Below, piece by piece: positions 8,598-17,747 of a stretch of 64,000 nt of DNA. Source of the stretch: Leptospiraceae bacterium (GTDB lineage Bacteria; Spirochaetota; Leptospiria; Leptospirales; Leptospiraceae). Both the position numbers and the translations under genes were made by a program. The notes under the pieces were generated by a model. The model was not told where the DNA came from, made no database searches, and worked only from the letters and a program-made list of their open reading frames with translations. Positions within the stretch are counted from its first letter, which is position 1. Each line of letters begins with the position of its first letter. Where the stretch lies: contig JADJFV010000003.1 of assembly GCA_016708435.1 (NCBI GenBank), positions 124,368 to 188,367 on the forward strand, given 5' to 3'.

Positions 8598-10037
8598 ATG
8601 AAAAAATTATTCCTTTCTATCTTTGCTCTCGTTCTTGTTCTCTTATTTTACACAATTGCATTCACTGAATCAGGGTTAAAAAATATTTCTCAGTCTGAAA
8701 ATCCAAATCTTCCTGATTTCACTGCTATCTCCGAAGAAGCGGCGAATGATTTACAAAAATACATTAGAATCAAAACGATTCGTGGAAATGAAATTGAATC
8801 TGCCAATTTTCTGAAAGGCATTTTGGAAAAAAATGGAGTCACAGTAAAATTAATTTCTTATCCAGGAAAGCCTGATAGAGTTAATTTAATTGCCGAACTT
8901 CCAGGGACAGAAGAGGGAGGTGGTGTTATTTTTATGAATCATATGGATGTTGTAGAGGCGGAAGCGGCAGAATGGAAGTATCCGCCCTTTGAAGGAATTA
9001 GAATTGAAGATAGAATCTACGGGCGTGGCGCAGTCGATATGAAGGGGCTCGGTATGATGCAGCTTCATGCAATGCTACTCATTAAAAAATCAGGAATTAA
9101 ACTTAAACATAAGCTTATGTTTATTGCTCTTGCAGATGAAGAGAGTCGCTCTATGCATGGTGCGCAGTATATGGTGAATAACTACAAAGATTTATTTAAA
9201 GGTTATGAATTTATCCATAATGAGGGTGGTAGCGGCACCGATGGAGTAGCCGTTAAAGGTAGTAAAATTTTTAATCTACAATATGCAGAGAAAGGAATTC
9301 TCTGGTTAGAATTAGAGGCTAAGGGCGAATCGGGTCATGGAAGCACTCCGCCTGTTTCTTACGCGGCTAAGAATATGTTGGAATTTCTTTTGGAACTCCA
9401 AACATTTTCCAAAGATACAATCATCACTGATATTACCTCTGCCTTTTTTTATCAAATGGGTGTTGCTAGCAGTTTCCCAAATTCATTCGTTCTAAAACGT
9501 TCTCGTAATCCGCTGATTCAATTGGTATTAAAAGGTGTTATTCAATCTAATAAACATTTAAGAGCGATGACTTCGAATACGATTAGCGTTACAGGGATTG
9601 ATTCAGATCCTATTGGAATCAATGTAATAACAAATCATACAAAGGCGACTGTGGACATACGTCTGTTACCCGGTGTTGTGCCAGATGAATATCTTGCTAA
9701 AATAAAATCTATCGCAGACAAATATAAAATTGAAATAAAAGTTAAGCATGCGGAAGCTGCAACGGTATCCCCGATGGATAGCAAATTTTTTCAAACTCTA
9801 GCTGGAACAGCAGTGAAAGTTGTGCCCGAAGCGGTGGTTACTCCGTTTTTATCTCCGGGAACGACTGACTCTTCTTATTTTAGAATGCATGGATTTAAAT
9901 GTTATGGACTAATTCCTGCTCTTTTAACTGACTATGAGCTAGATGGAATTCACGGGAAAAATGAAAGCATTCGCGTAAGTCATTTAAAAATGGGAATTCA
10001 AATTTTATATGAAACAATCTTGAATTTTAATAAGTAA
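8598..10037 (+). CDS. Membrane-anchored or exported M20-family metallopeptidase
   Basis: A 479-residue protein from ATG 8598; an in-frame TTG at 8586 is less likely because the signal/anchor KKLFLSIFALVLVLLFYTIAF begins cleanly at the ATG. M20 di-zinc motifs are present in order: NHMDVV (metal His and catalytic-site Asp), GRGAVDMKG (bridging Asp), ADEES (general-base Glu and metal Glu), NEGG, then a dimerisation domain (LELEAKGESGHGSTPP onward), and a final metal His in DGIHGKNE. The layout matches the PM20D1 or carboxypeptidase S-like subgroup, which hydrolyses or condenses N-acyl amino acids or dipeptides. It would act in the periplasm or at the membrane. Single-gene unit; substrate unknown. 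Confidence 0.88.
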   Translation: MKKLFLSIFALVLVLLFYTIAFTESGLKNISQSENPNLPDFTAISEEAANDLQKYIRIKTIRGNEIESANFLKGILEKNGVTVKLISYPGKPDRVNLIAELPGTEEGGGVIFMNHMDVVEAEAAEWKYPPFEGIRIEDRIYGRGAVDMKGLGMMQLHAMLLIKKSGIKLKHKLMFIALADEESRSMHGAQYMVNNYKDLFKGYEFIHNEGGSGTDGVAVKGSKIFNLQYAEKGILWLELEAKGESGHGSTPPVSYAAKNMLEFLLELQTFSKDTIITDITSAFFYQMGVASSFPNSFVLKRSRNPLIQLVLKGVIQSNKHLRAMTSNTISVTGIDSDPIGINVITNHTKATVDIRLLPGVVPDEYLAKIKSIADKYKIEIKVKHAEAATVSPMDSKFFQTLAGTAVKVVPEAVVTPFLSPGTTDSSYFRMHGFKCYGLIPALLTDYELDGIHGKNESIRVSHLKMGIQILYETILNFNK

Positions 10038-10134
10038 CGCACCATACGCAAAAGAGTAAAACAACGGGACTTTTTATTTACTTAAGAATATTAGATAAAT
10101 CTAATAAAGTAATAGAATCAATAGCCCGCCTTAT

Positions 10135-10222
10135 GTTGCGCAACGCAGTAGCAACATTGAGTTTGGCAAACCCACCGTTAGGTGTAACCCACCTTCGGCG
10201 CTGCTCAATGGTTTGCAATGTT
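10135..10222. repeat. Structured intergenic element with competing inverted repeats
   Basis: Between the M20 and 7TM-SpoIIE genes. GTTGCGCAAC (10135-10144) is a perfect palindrome. AACATTG (10153-10159) can pair with CAATGTT (10216-10222), and GCAAACC (10166-10172) with GGTTTGC (10210-10216), making a long imperfect hairpin around an inner AGGTG/CACCT stem. ATTGAG (10156-10161) can alternatively pair with CTCAAT (10204-10209). The element is clearly more GC-rich than the flanks. I do not recognise it as a named riboswitch; a repetitive extragenic palindrome or degenerate recombination site is possible. Confidence 0.5.
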
Positions 10223-10295
10223 TTTATTGGGGAGAATTCCAGTTAAGTGAAAAAAACTTTGTTGATTTACATTGGCATTGATTCATATTAACGCA

Positions 10296-13200
10296 ATGAA
10301 TTGGTTACTATTCTCGTATTATTCTCCGGGTGTTTTCTTTGATACTTTGATTTGCATGATTATTGTTTTTTTCCTTATATTCAAAAAGGAAAAAGTCAGA
10401 TCAACGTATTGGTTAATTGGTTTCTTCATTGGAGAAATGTTTTTATTCGGGGCATACACGGCTTCCTATTCCATTTTTGCTGAGTTTGGTGCATACCATC
10501 GATACTTTTCCTGTCTTGTTATGTTTGGTAACGCATGTCTTGTAGGGTTTTCTTATTATTATCCGAAAAATGATAGACCAAAGGAAGCGATAGTCGTAAT
10601 ATCTATTTCCTTTCTACTCGCCACTATTGCATATATTCACTTTGTCCTGAAAACGTTACCGATGGAAAAAATGTATAGCTTCAAAGCGCAGATTTATACT
10701 TTTGATTTTGGAAAAGAAGTAGGGTTGGTCATTGTTTTACTTTTTGTTATCCCAGTTTTAAATTTGCTTAGAAAAACAATACGTTACTCGGAATACAAAG
10801 GCTTTTTTTCTAAATGGCTTGGTAAACCAAATAGCATTACTTCTTATCCAATGCATTTTATTTCTCGTTTTCTTGTTGGAATTATTAAAATCGTAAATCC
10901 AAAGGGAAAGGATGCAGAGTCTACTCGTGATTTTGCGATACCAATCTTCATTCATATTCTAATTGCTCTTTTAAATGTATTAGTGAAATCAGATAAGATA
11001 TCGTATGATTTGTATGCGTTATTATTTTCTTTTTCAACTATGATCGTGATTTATTATATTGCCATTGCTTATATTAATAATTCACCTGAGCCAACTTCTT
11101 TTATGGTAAAGTTGGTTGGAATTTCTCTCGGAGCCATTCTAGTGGTTTTAGGTTATGTTGGCGATATCACTCTATCTGAAAGCGAAGTAAATTATAACGA
11201 GAAGCGGTTACTGCAAACTAGCCAAACAAAACTGGCAATTGCACGCGGAAGTTGGGATGAAATTCCATCAGAAGTGGAATATGTGTTAATAAAGCCAGCG
11301 ACTGCATCTTTATTTAGTGATGAGGTCACAATTGTTTTTACGCGTAATCCTCTTTTGACTCTTGAAGAAATTGCCAAGGGTGAAAGCATTGAAAAGAAAA
11401 TTCTTCTCAAAGAAAAGAAATCAAGGATTAAGGAAAAAAATTTATCAGAAGAGGATAAAGAAGTATTAGCCTTAAATGAAATTTCAAAGACTGAATTGCC
11501 GGAAATGAAGCGCCTGTATCGAAACGCGGGATTTCAATATTATACTCATTTTGATTTCATTGAAGAAGGAAATCGATATGAGGTCGGCTTCAGTCTTTTA
11601 CAATATAGACAAACAATTCATCAATCTTCTAGAAAAATAGTCTATGCAATGGTTGCTGTGGTATTCTTAGTATTAACATTTTTCCCAATGCTTTTTAAAA
11701 CGAGTTTGGTTCGTCCTCTGAATAAATTACTTACTGGAGTTAAGAATGTAAATGATGGTGATCTCACTGTGCAAGTGCCTGTAAAGTCCTACGATGAAAT
11801 CGGATTCCTATCTGTTTCCTTCAATTCTATGGTTCGTTCCATACGTCAGGCGCGAGAGGAATTGCAAGATTATGCGGAGAATTTGGAAAACAAAGTCGAG
11901 GAGAGAACGAAAGAAGTGAGAGAAAAAATGGAATTGATCGAAGCTCTGAAAGTTCAGCAGGACGGTGATTATTTTTTAACATCTCTTCTTGCTAAACCCT
12001 TATTTTATAATGCTAATAAATCCAAACTGGTTAAAACAGAATTTATCATCAAACAAAAAAAACAATTTGAGTTTAAGAGAAAACACGCTGATCTAGGTGG
12101 AGATATTTGTATTACCGGCAACTTACGATTAGGCACAAAGGACAAATTCAAACGTTATACGATGGCGATGAATGGGGATGCAATGGGTAAGTCCATGCAG
12201 GGTGCCGGTGGGTCTCTTGTTATGGGTGTTGTCATGAATTCGATCATGGCAAGATCTGCTTCTCAGAATAAAATTTTAAATCAAACGCCAGAAGAATGGC
12301 TCTTTCATGTATACACTGAGATTCATTCGGTGTTTAAATCTTTTAATGGTAGTATGGTAATATCAGCTGTGATATTTATGATCGAAGATGAGACAGGAAA
12401 AGCTTTTTATATAAACGCAGAGCATCCGTATTCAGTTTTATGTCGAGACGGAAAGGCTTCTTTTATTGAAGAAGGAATGCAGCTTCGAAAGATTGGATTT
12501 GATTCTGATGTAGAATTCAGAGTGAATTCTTTTCAATTAGAGCAAGGCGATGTAATTATTCTCGGATCTGATGGACGGGATGATATTGATTTGTCGCCTA
12601 ACGATTCTGTTCGAACTATTAACGAAGACGAAACTCTATTTCTTGGGTTTGTAGAAAAAGCAAATACAAATTTGAATGAAATAATTCATTCCATCGAAGG
12701 ACTCGGTCACATCATTGACGATTTATCGTTACTAAGAATTGGGTATAAGGAAGATTATGTGCCAGAAGAAGATTTCCCGAAAGAGGTAGGTCTTCAGACT
12801 AGTTCTGAAATAATGGTGCAAGTAAATAAGGACGGATCGACTAAGACAACAACTGATATTCATACTAATATTGCGTTAGATACAGAGAATGCATATCTTG
12901 AAGGTAAGTCATTAGCGCATAAGAACCGTTTTCCTGAAGCGATCTCAACTCTCTATTCGGCTTTTGTTTTGGATAGAACTCATCAAAAGCTAAGTCGCCT
13001 TCTCGGTATTTTATGCTATAAGACAAAAGAGTATAAGAAAGCAATCGAAGTTTTAAATTCCTATACCTCCCAATTTGAAAGAGAAGAAGAGTTGCTTTAT
13101 TATCTTGCAATCTCTTACAAGAAAATGGCGGAATACAATGACGCTCTTGCGATATCTACTTTACTCGAAAGAATAAATCCAAATCTAGTAAGGAATTTGC

Positions 13201-13325
13201 TGAACTTAAGTGATGTTTATAGATTGTTAGAAAATTTCGAGAATGCAAAAAAATATTGTTATCGAGTTCTTGAGCTTGAACCAGAAAATGAGATTGCAAA
13301 GAAGATAAAAAATCTGTTTTCCTAA
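10296..13325 (+). CDS. 7TM-HAMP-SpoIIE phosphatase with C-terminal TPR repeats
   Basis: A 1009-residue signalling protein (start ATG 10296; an in-frame TTG lies at 10272 and neither has a clear ribosome site). The N-terminal 290 residues hold about seven hydrophobic helices. An extracytoplasmic stretch and another helix (VYAMVAVVFLVLTFFPMLF) lead to a HAMP domain (VRPLNKLLTGVKNVNDGDL, about residue 475), a coiled coil, a SpoIIE/PP2C phosphatase (about 595-825; ADLGGDICITG, AMNGDAMGKSMQGAGGS, ILGSDGRDDIDL) and three or more TPR-like repeats (about 865-1008). Expected role is membrane-controlled dephosphorylation of a STAS-type partner; the TPRs would dock partners. The usual GGDYYD motif is LGGDICITG here, so metal coordination deserves a check. 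Stands alone as a transcription unit. Confidence 0.85.
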   Translation: MNWLLFSYYSPGVFFDTLICMIIVFFLIFKKEKVRSTYWLIGFFIGEMFLFGAYTASYSIFAEFGAYHRYFSCLVMFGNACLVGFSYYYPKNDRPKEAIVVISISFLLATIAYIHFVLKTLPMEKMYSFKAQIYTFDFGKEVGLVIVLLFVIPVLNLLRKTIRYSEYKGFFSKWLGKPNSITSYPMHFISRFLVGIIKIVNPKGKDAESTRDFAIPIFIHILIALLNVLVKSDKISYDLYALLFSFSTMIVIYYIAIAYINNSPEPTSFMVKLVGISLGAILVVLGYVGDITLSESEVNYNEKRLLQTSQTKLAIARGSWDEIPSEVEYVLIKPATASLFSDEVTIVFTRNPLLTLEEIAKGESIEKKILLKEKKSRIKEKNLSEEDKEVLALNEISKTELPEMKRLYRNAGFQYYTHFDFIEEGNRYEVGFSLLQYRQTIHQSSRKIVYAMVAVVFLVLTFFPMLFKTSLVRPLNKLLTGVKNVNDGDLTVQVPVKSYDEIGFLSVSFNSMVRSIRQAREELQDYAENLENKVEERTKEVREKMELIEALKVQQDGDYFLTSLLAKPLFYNANKSKLVKTEFIIKQKKQFEFKRKHADLGGDICITGNLRLGTKDKFKRYTMAMNGDAMGKSMQGAGGSLVMGVVMNSIMARSASQNKILNQTPEEWLFHVYTEIHSVFKSFNGSMVISAVIFMIEDETGKAFYINAEHPYSVLCRDGKASFIEEGMQLRKIGFDSDVEFRVNSFQLEQGDVIILGSDGRDDIDLSPNDSVRTINEDETLFLGFVEKANTNLNEIIHSIEGLGHIIDDLSLLRIGYKEDYVPEEDFPKEVGLQTSSEIMVQVNKDGSTKTTTDIHTNIALDTENAYLEGKSLAHKNRFPEAISTLYSAFVLDRTHQKLSRLLGILCYKTKEYKKAIEVLNSYTSQFEREEELLYYLAISYKKMAEYNDALAISTLLERINPNLVRNLLNLSDVYRLLENFENAKKYCYRVLELEPENEIAKKIKNLFS

Positions 13326-13715
13326 ATAGGATAATTGTATTTGCTTGGATTTGCCAATGAATGTCTGATGCACCAGCTGCCATTTAAGAAAGCAAATTCA
13401 GATTTTAAGCTATGAAGACTGCAAGCTGTAGAAGTAGCAACGAATAAGGCTAATTAAAATGTTGCGAGCAATAAAATACCAGTGGTTACAATTTATTATG
13501 CGCTCAGGATTTTGTCTGAACATATTGGATTGAATTTTGTAGATATTCGAAGAACAATACCCACAAATCTGGAGAAAAGTATTCAGGGCTATGGAATGTG
13601 GAAAGCAAATATCCAACTATGCATCCGCTTGAAAAAAGAAATATCTGGCTCACATTCGGATATAAGTTCTAAAAAAATTCTTGTAATTTAAGAATGCTAT
13701 TCATAAAGATATTTT
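13326..13715. other. Gene-free interval, nothing recognised
   Basis: About 390 bases with no supported gene. Overlapping short ORFs on both strands (for example 13482-13691 plus) have no ribosome site, no family resemblance and a composition like random low-GC DNA. No clear hairpin terminator or palindrome was seen. It must contain the promoter of the zinc-ribbon/FHA-pseudokinase-KAP operon that starts at 13716. Confidence 0.5.
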
Positions 13716-14114
13716 ATGAGCGAAACAATAATTTCATCCGTTATCCTATGTCCAAATCCAATGTGTAAGTATACTAATCCACTTAAGTCCAAATTCTGTA
13801 TGCAGTGTGGGAGCCCTCTTGCAGATGCTGCCAATGATGCCAAAAAAGTAAAGATCGTAGTTTTAGAAAATCAATCTGTTTTACAAGAATTTTTCTTAAC
13901 TGATAAAACGATAGTCGGGAAAAGCGGAGATATTTCCGTTAAAGGTGCTGACTTTAGTGAAAATATTTGCGAATTCAAAATGGACGGGGAAAAGGTTTTC
14001 TTAAATGTAATGTCCGAGAATGTATTTGTAAAGGCTAATATCAATAAAACGCTAGAATTGGTTTCAGGGACTGAAATTAAAATCGGCGATAAAACATTCA
14101 GAGTTGAAATGTAA
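13716..14114 (+). CDS. Zinc-ribbon plus FHA-like domain protein
   Basis: A 132-residue cytoplasmic protein. Residues 12-35 form a zinc ribbon (CPNPMC...CMQCG, two CxnC knuckles). After a linker, about residues 45-132 look like a small FHA-type beta sandwich: FFLTDKTIVGKSGDISVKG resembles the FHA core strand with Gly-Lys-Ser, and the end VSGTEIKIGDKTFRVEM is the typical final strands of an FHA domain. The usual Arg of the GR motif is replaced (VGKSGD), so phosphothreonine binding is uncertain. Its stop overlaps the ATG of the pseudokinase-KAP gene (TAATG), a sign of translational coupling. The two proteins share the same N-terminal zinc ribbon type and probably work as a pair. FHA call is tentative. 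Confidence 0.65.
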   Translation: MSETIISSVILCPNPMCKYTNPLKSKFCMQCGSPLADAANDAKKVKIVVLENQSVLQEFFLTDKTIVGKSGDISVKGADFSENICEFKMDGEKVFLNVMSENVFVKANINKTLELVSGTEIKIGDKTFRVEM

Positions 14115-17100
14115 TGAATTTAATCTGCCCAAGCTGTAAAACTGAAAATCCAAGCATTGCAATCTTTTGTTCTAATTGCGGATACAATTTAAAGCAATTC
14201 AAAGAACTGAGTGATTTAGAATTACTCCAGGAAAGCCTTGCGGCAAAGGATTATAAAGTAGAAAGAAGAATTGATGGAGGAACACAATCAGATCCCTTTT
14301 TATGTGAATATATTCCAACAGGTGAAAAATTTGTAATTAGACTTTTAAAAAAAGATCAACCAGAAGATTTGAGAGATCTATTTATCACTGGTATAAATTT
14401 AAATGCACAGCTAGATCATCCCAATATTTTAAAAGTAAAAGAAGTAGGGATGCTTGGTGAACGACCCTATTTTATTTCGAAGTATGCGGATAATGGCACT
14501 TTGTCTTGGCTTTTGAATACTTATGGCACGAAAGGAATGCCAATCGAAGAGGCAATAGGACTCACTATAAAAATTCTGAAAGGACTACACGAGATTCATG
14601 AGCAAAATGTGATCCATCGAAATCTTAAGCCGGACGCAATCTTTACACAGAAAAATGGAGAGCCTGTTATCGGCGAATTTGGATTAGCCAAACAAATTGA
14701 AGATGGTAACAAAATAAAAAGCGAAAATCTCGTTGGAACTTTAGAATATATGAGTCCTGAGAGATGTAAGCTTAAGAGAGTAGATAGAAGAAGTGATATT
14801 TATTCTGTTGGAATTATGCTCTATCAATTGTTGACGGGTGAGTTACCATTTACCGGTGATACACAAACACTTATATTCAAACAAACCAATGAAGTTCTAC
14901 CTACAATTACCTACAAACTTCTTGCAAAGGGATTAAATTCAATTATTAGCGGCAAAGAGAAATTATACTTAGCCGCAGGTGAAATTCAAGCTATATTAGA
15001 AAAAGCATGTAAAAAAGGACCAAGTAGTCGTTATAATAACGCGATAGAATTTGCAAATGTATTAGAAAAATTTCTAACTTTCGTTAGCACTCCATCACAA
15101 ACGGCAAATAAGGAAAACCGCTGGAAGGCACTCAATCAATACCGCGCCGATCACAATGCAAATGTGAGTGATGATAGATTGGGAATTACAAATGCAGTTG
15201 ATGCTTTTGCTCGTTTAATTTCTGCCAAATCTGTCCACCCACCTTTATCTATTGGTCTTTTTGGAAATTGGGGAGCAGGAAAGAGTTTTTTTATGAGCAA
15301 GCTCTCTAAAGAAATTGAGAGACTAACAAAGAGTATGCGATCAGAAGCCAAAGCAGGTGTTGAGCAGAGTAATCTGGCTTTTTATGGAAATATTGTTCAA
15401 ATCGAATTTAATACCTGGCATTTTGTGGACGCAAATCTCTGGGCGAGTCTTGTGAATCATATTTTCTCTAATTTAAGAATTAAGGGTGAGCCAGTTGATG
15501 AAGTGAAAGAGCGAAGAAATTTTCTTATTAAAAGAATTGAGAGTGAGAAGAATGGTTTATTGGATTTAGAAAAGGATGAAGAAAAATTTTCAGCTAAAGT
15601 AAATGACATTACTGCTGAAATAGAAAAAGAATCTGTAAATTACAAATCAGTAATTTACAATTTATTCGATAAATCTTTCGACTCTGCTATCAAAGAAAAG
15701 ATTAGCCCTGATGAAATAAAAGAATGGTGTAAAAAAGCTGGCATAGAGTATAATCCCGATGAGCCGATTGCTTCTCAAATGCAACGAATTTACGCGGAGA
15801 GTGATAAATTCAAATCTCTTCCTTTACTAGAACAAGTAAAGAGTAGATATAAAGGCTATCTTTATTTTGGAATCGTTGTTCTAATTCTATTCTTACTCGG
15901 AGTTTTCTGGGCTACTCTTAGTTATCTGCTAAATATATTTTTTGGATCGGATTGGATAGATAAAATTACTAAATTTTCTACTGATTTGCTATTGAGTGTG
16001 ATTGGAAGTATAACTGCTATGCTTGCTCCTGTGTATCCAATCTATGTTGGATTAAAGTCATGGGCTACGAAATATTTAAATTGGTCTCCACAATTTTTTA
16101 AAAAAATAAAAGATACAATTCCTGATTTGAATGCAGAGCTTGAAAAAAAAGAGAAAGAAAAAGAGAAGAAACTCGCTGATTTAGAAGCAAAGAAAAAAAC
16201 ATTTGAAGAAAAAAAGGAAAACGCCCGTTCGGAAATTCAAAAGTTAGAATCTGATCTAGATAAAACATCAGATGGAGATTATTTATCTACATTTATTAAA
16301 GGTCGAATGGGCACGGATGAATACACTAAGCATTTGGGACTACAGGCAAAGATTCGGACAGACTTCGAGCAGTTATCGAATCTAATTGAAAAATACAATA
16401 AAAGTATGTTAGCTGGAGAAGTGAAAGATAACGACGGTTATATGATTAATCGAATTGTATTGTATATCGATGATTTAGATAGATGTCCCCCTGATAAAGT
16501 TGTCGAAGTGTTGCAAGCGGTTCATTTGCTTCTATCCTTTCCTGCTTTCGTTGTCGTTGTTGCTGTAGATGCAAGATGGGTATCCCAATCTCTTCGTATC
16601 GGATATAAAGATTTATTCGGACAAGATGATTCAGCAGATATAGACGGTGATGGAATTCCGGATAGCTTTCGGGCAACCCCGCATGATTATTTGGAGAAAA
16701 TATTTCAAATTCCATTTTGGTTATATTTTATGAATATCGAGGGAAGAAGAAACCTACTTACGCAGCTAATGGAAAGTAACCTTGAATCGGAACCTGCAAA
16801 GGAATCCAATCCTTTGAATGATGTTAATTCTAATAAAATTGTTGTCTCTGAAAGGATAATGGCTAACTCTGAGGCAGTGAATATAAATGCAAACTCTGAC
16901 ATTTCTAAAAATATTTCGGGATTAGAAAGAAAGGATAGTTTAAATCCTGCTTTACAAAATGAAATACAAACTGAATCCAAAGATGCTAGTTCTAATTTAA
17001 CGGAATCTGATTCATCGGAAGAATTTCCATTTAAGTTAGAAGAATCTGCTGCTGATGCGGAGCAATTAACGATTAAGAGAGAAGAAAGTGATTTCTCTTT

Positions 17101-17677
17101 AACGCTCGCACCGATTTTAGGGTTCTCTCCACGTGCATTGAAGCGCTTTGTAAATGTTTACTTGCTAATTAAAGTAGGACTTTCTGATTTACAATGGAGA
17201 ATTTACTATGAAAAAGTTCATCCTAAGACTGGAGAGAAAGATGCAGTAGGAACCATAAGAAATTTTCAAGCCGTAATGCTTTTACTTGCAGTGATTACAG
17301 GGCTTCCGGCTACTTCGCGTATACTGTTTCGCACGCTTAGGACAAAGACCTTACGCACTCTTGGTGAACTCTTTGAACAGATGGATGTAAAGAAGAAAAA
17401 TGACAAATGGTATATTCTGGGAAGTCCTGCTGACGAAATTTCGATTAAGAGAAAAATGGTAGAGCGCGGGCTAACGGATATTTTACCCAAAACAGAAATT
17501 ACCGATCTAAATTTAGAAGTTAATAAATATAATATGGAAATAGAACTTTTACAATTTACGAAATGGCTTGATCGGGAAAAAAGAAATTGGTTTGAGGTAG
17601 ATCTCGATCAATTACGTTATTGGGACCCTGTAGTTTCAAGATATTCGTTTCGAGTTGAACCAATTGATCAAGATTGA
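14114..17677 (+). CDS. Zinc-ribbon / degenerate protein kinase / KAP P-loop NTPase fusion
   Basis: A 1187-residue multidomain protein. Residues 4-24 are a zinc ribbon (CPSC...CSNCG). About 50-320 form a Ser/Thr kinase fold with a normal YMSPE and DIYSVGIMLYQLLTGELPF, but the catalytic loop reads HRNLKPDAIF (HRD Asp to Asn, the following Asn to Ala), DFG is EFG (about residue 187), and the VAIK lysine position reads VIRL. It is therefore probably a pseudokinase. From about 360 comes a KAP-family STAND-like NTPase: Walker A GNWGAGKS (about 383), a coiled insert, two membrane helices (about 583-650), a second coiled coil, Walker B IVLYIDDLDRCPP (about 781) and sensor VVVVAVDARWV. An acidic low-complexity linker (about 890-1000) precedes the end. 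It would be membrane-attached with cytoplasmic domains. KAP NTPases occur in signalling and in prophage or defence contexts; the fusion suggests a ligand- or phospho-sensing switch controlling the NTPase. Confidence 0.85.
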   Translation: MNLICPSCKTENPSIAIFCSNCGYNLKQFKELSDLELLQESLAAKDYKVERRIDGGTQSDPFLCEYIPTGEKFVIRLLKKDQPEDLRDLFITGINLNAQLDHPNILKVKEVGMLGERPYFISKYADNGTLSWLLNTYGTKGMPIEEAIGLTIKILKGLHEIHEQNVIHRNLKPDAIFTQKNGEPVIGEFGLAKQIEDGNKIKSENLVGTLEYMSPERCKLKRVDRRSDIYSVGIMLYQLLTGELPFTGDTQTLIFKQTNEVLPTITYKLLAKGLNSIISGKEKLYLAAGEIQAILEKACKKGPSSRYNNAIEFANVLEKFLTFVSTPSQTANKENRWKALNQYRADHNANVSDDRLGITNAVDAFARLISAKSVHPPLSIGLFGNWGAGKSFFMSKLSKEIERLTKSMRSEAKAGVEQSNLAFYGNIVQIEFNTWHFVDANLWASLVNHIFSNLRIKGEPVDEVKERRNFLIKRIESEKNGLLDLEKDEEKFSAKVNDITAEIEKESVNYKSVIYNLFDKSFDSAIKEKISPDEIKEWCKKAGIEYNPDEPIASQMQRIYAESDKFKSLPLLEQVKSRYKGYLYFGIVVLILFLLGVFWATLSYLLNIFFGSDWIDKITKFSTDLLLSVIGSITAMLAPVYPIYVGLKSWATKYLNWSPQFFKKIKDTIPDLNAELEKKEKEKEKKLADLEAKKKTFEEKKENARSEIQKLESDLDKTSDGDYLSTFIKGRMGTDEYTKHLGLQAKIRTDFEQLSNLIEKYNKSMLAGEVKDNDGYMINRIVLYIDDLDRCPPDKVVEVLQAVHLLLSFPAFVVVVAVDARWVSQSLRIGYKDLFGQDDSADIDGDGIPDSFRATPHDYLEKIFQIPFWLYFMNIEGRRNLLTQLMESNLESEPAKESNPLNDVNSNKIVVSERIMANSEAVNINANSDISKNISGLERKDSLNPALQNEIQTESKDASSNLTESDSSEEFPFKLEESAADAEQLTIKREESDFSLTLAPILGFSPRALKRFVNVYLLIKVGLSDLQWRIYYEKVHPKTGEKDAVGTIRNFQAVMLLLAVITGLPATSRILFRTLRTKTLRTLGELFEQMDVKKKNDKWYILGSPADEISIKRKMVERGLTDILPKTEITDLNLEVNKYNMEIELLQFTKWLDREKRNWFEVDLDQLRYWDPVVSRYSFRVEPIDQD

Positions 17678-17683
17678 TTCTTT

Positions 17684-17713
17684 TCTTTGCGCCTTCGCGT
17701 CTTTGCGTGAAAG
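17684..17713. repeat. Short dispersed-type repeat (TTTGCGCCTTCGCGTCTTTG class)
   Basis: A 30-base stretch of internally repetitive sequence (CTTTGCGCC, CTTCGCGT, CTTTGCGTG) between the KAP gene and the ABC ATPase, much more GC-rich than its flanks. Similar sequences are familiar as interspersed intergenic repeats in many genomes. Only one copy lies in this window, so its repeat status rests on recognition rather than on local evidence. Confidence 0.45.
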
Positions 17714-17747
17714 AAACTTCTTTTTACAAAATACCGGTTGTTAATCC

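Noticed and set aside
10135..10222. Integron attC site
   Set aside because: GTTAGGT is present, but no matching RYYYAAC end at the expected distance on the same strand, and no cassette structure.
13482..13691. 69-codon ORF before the zinc-ribbon/FHA gene
   Set aside because: No ribosome site, no family resemblance, overlapping ORF on the other strand; composition like non-coding DNA.
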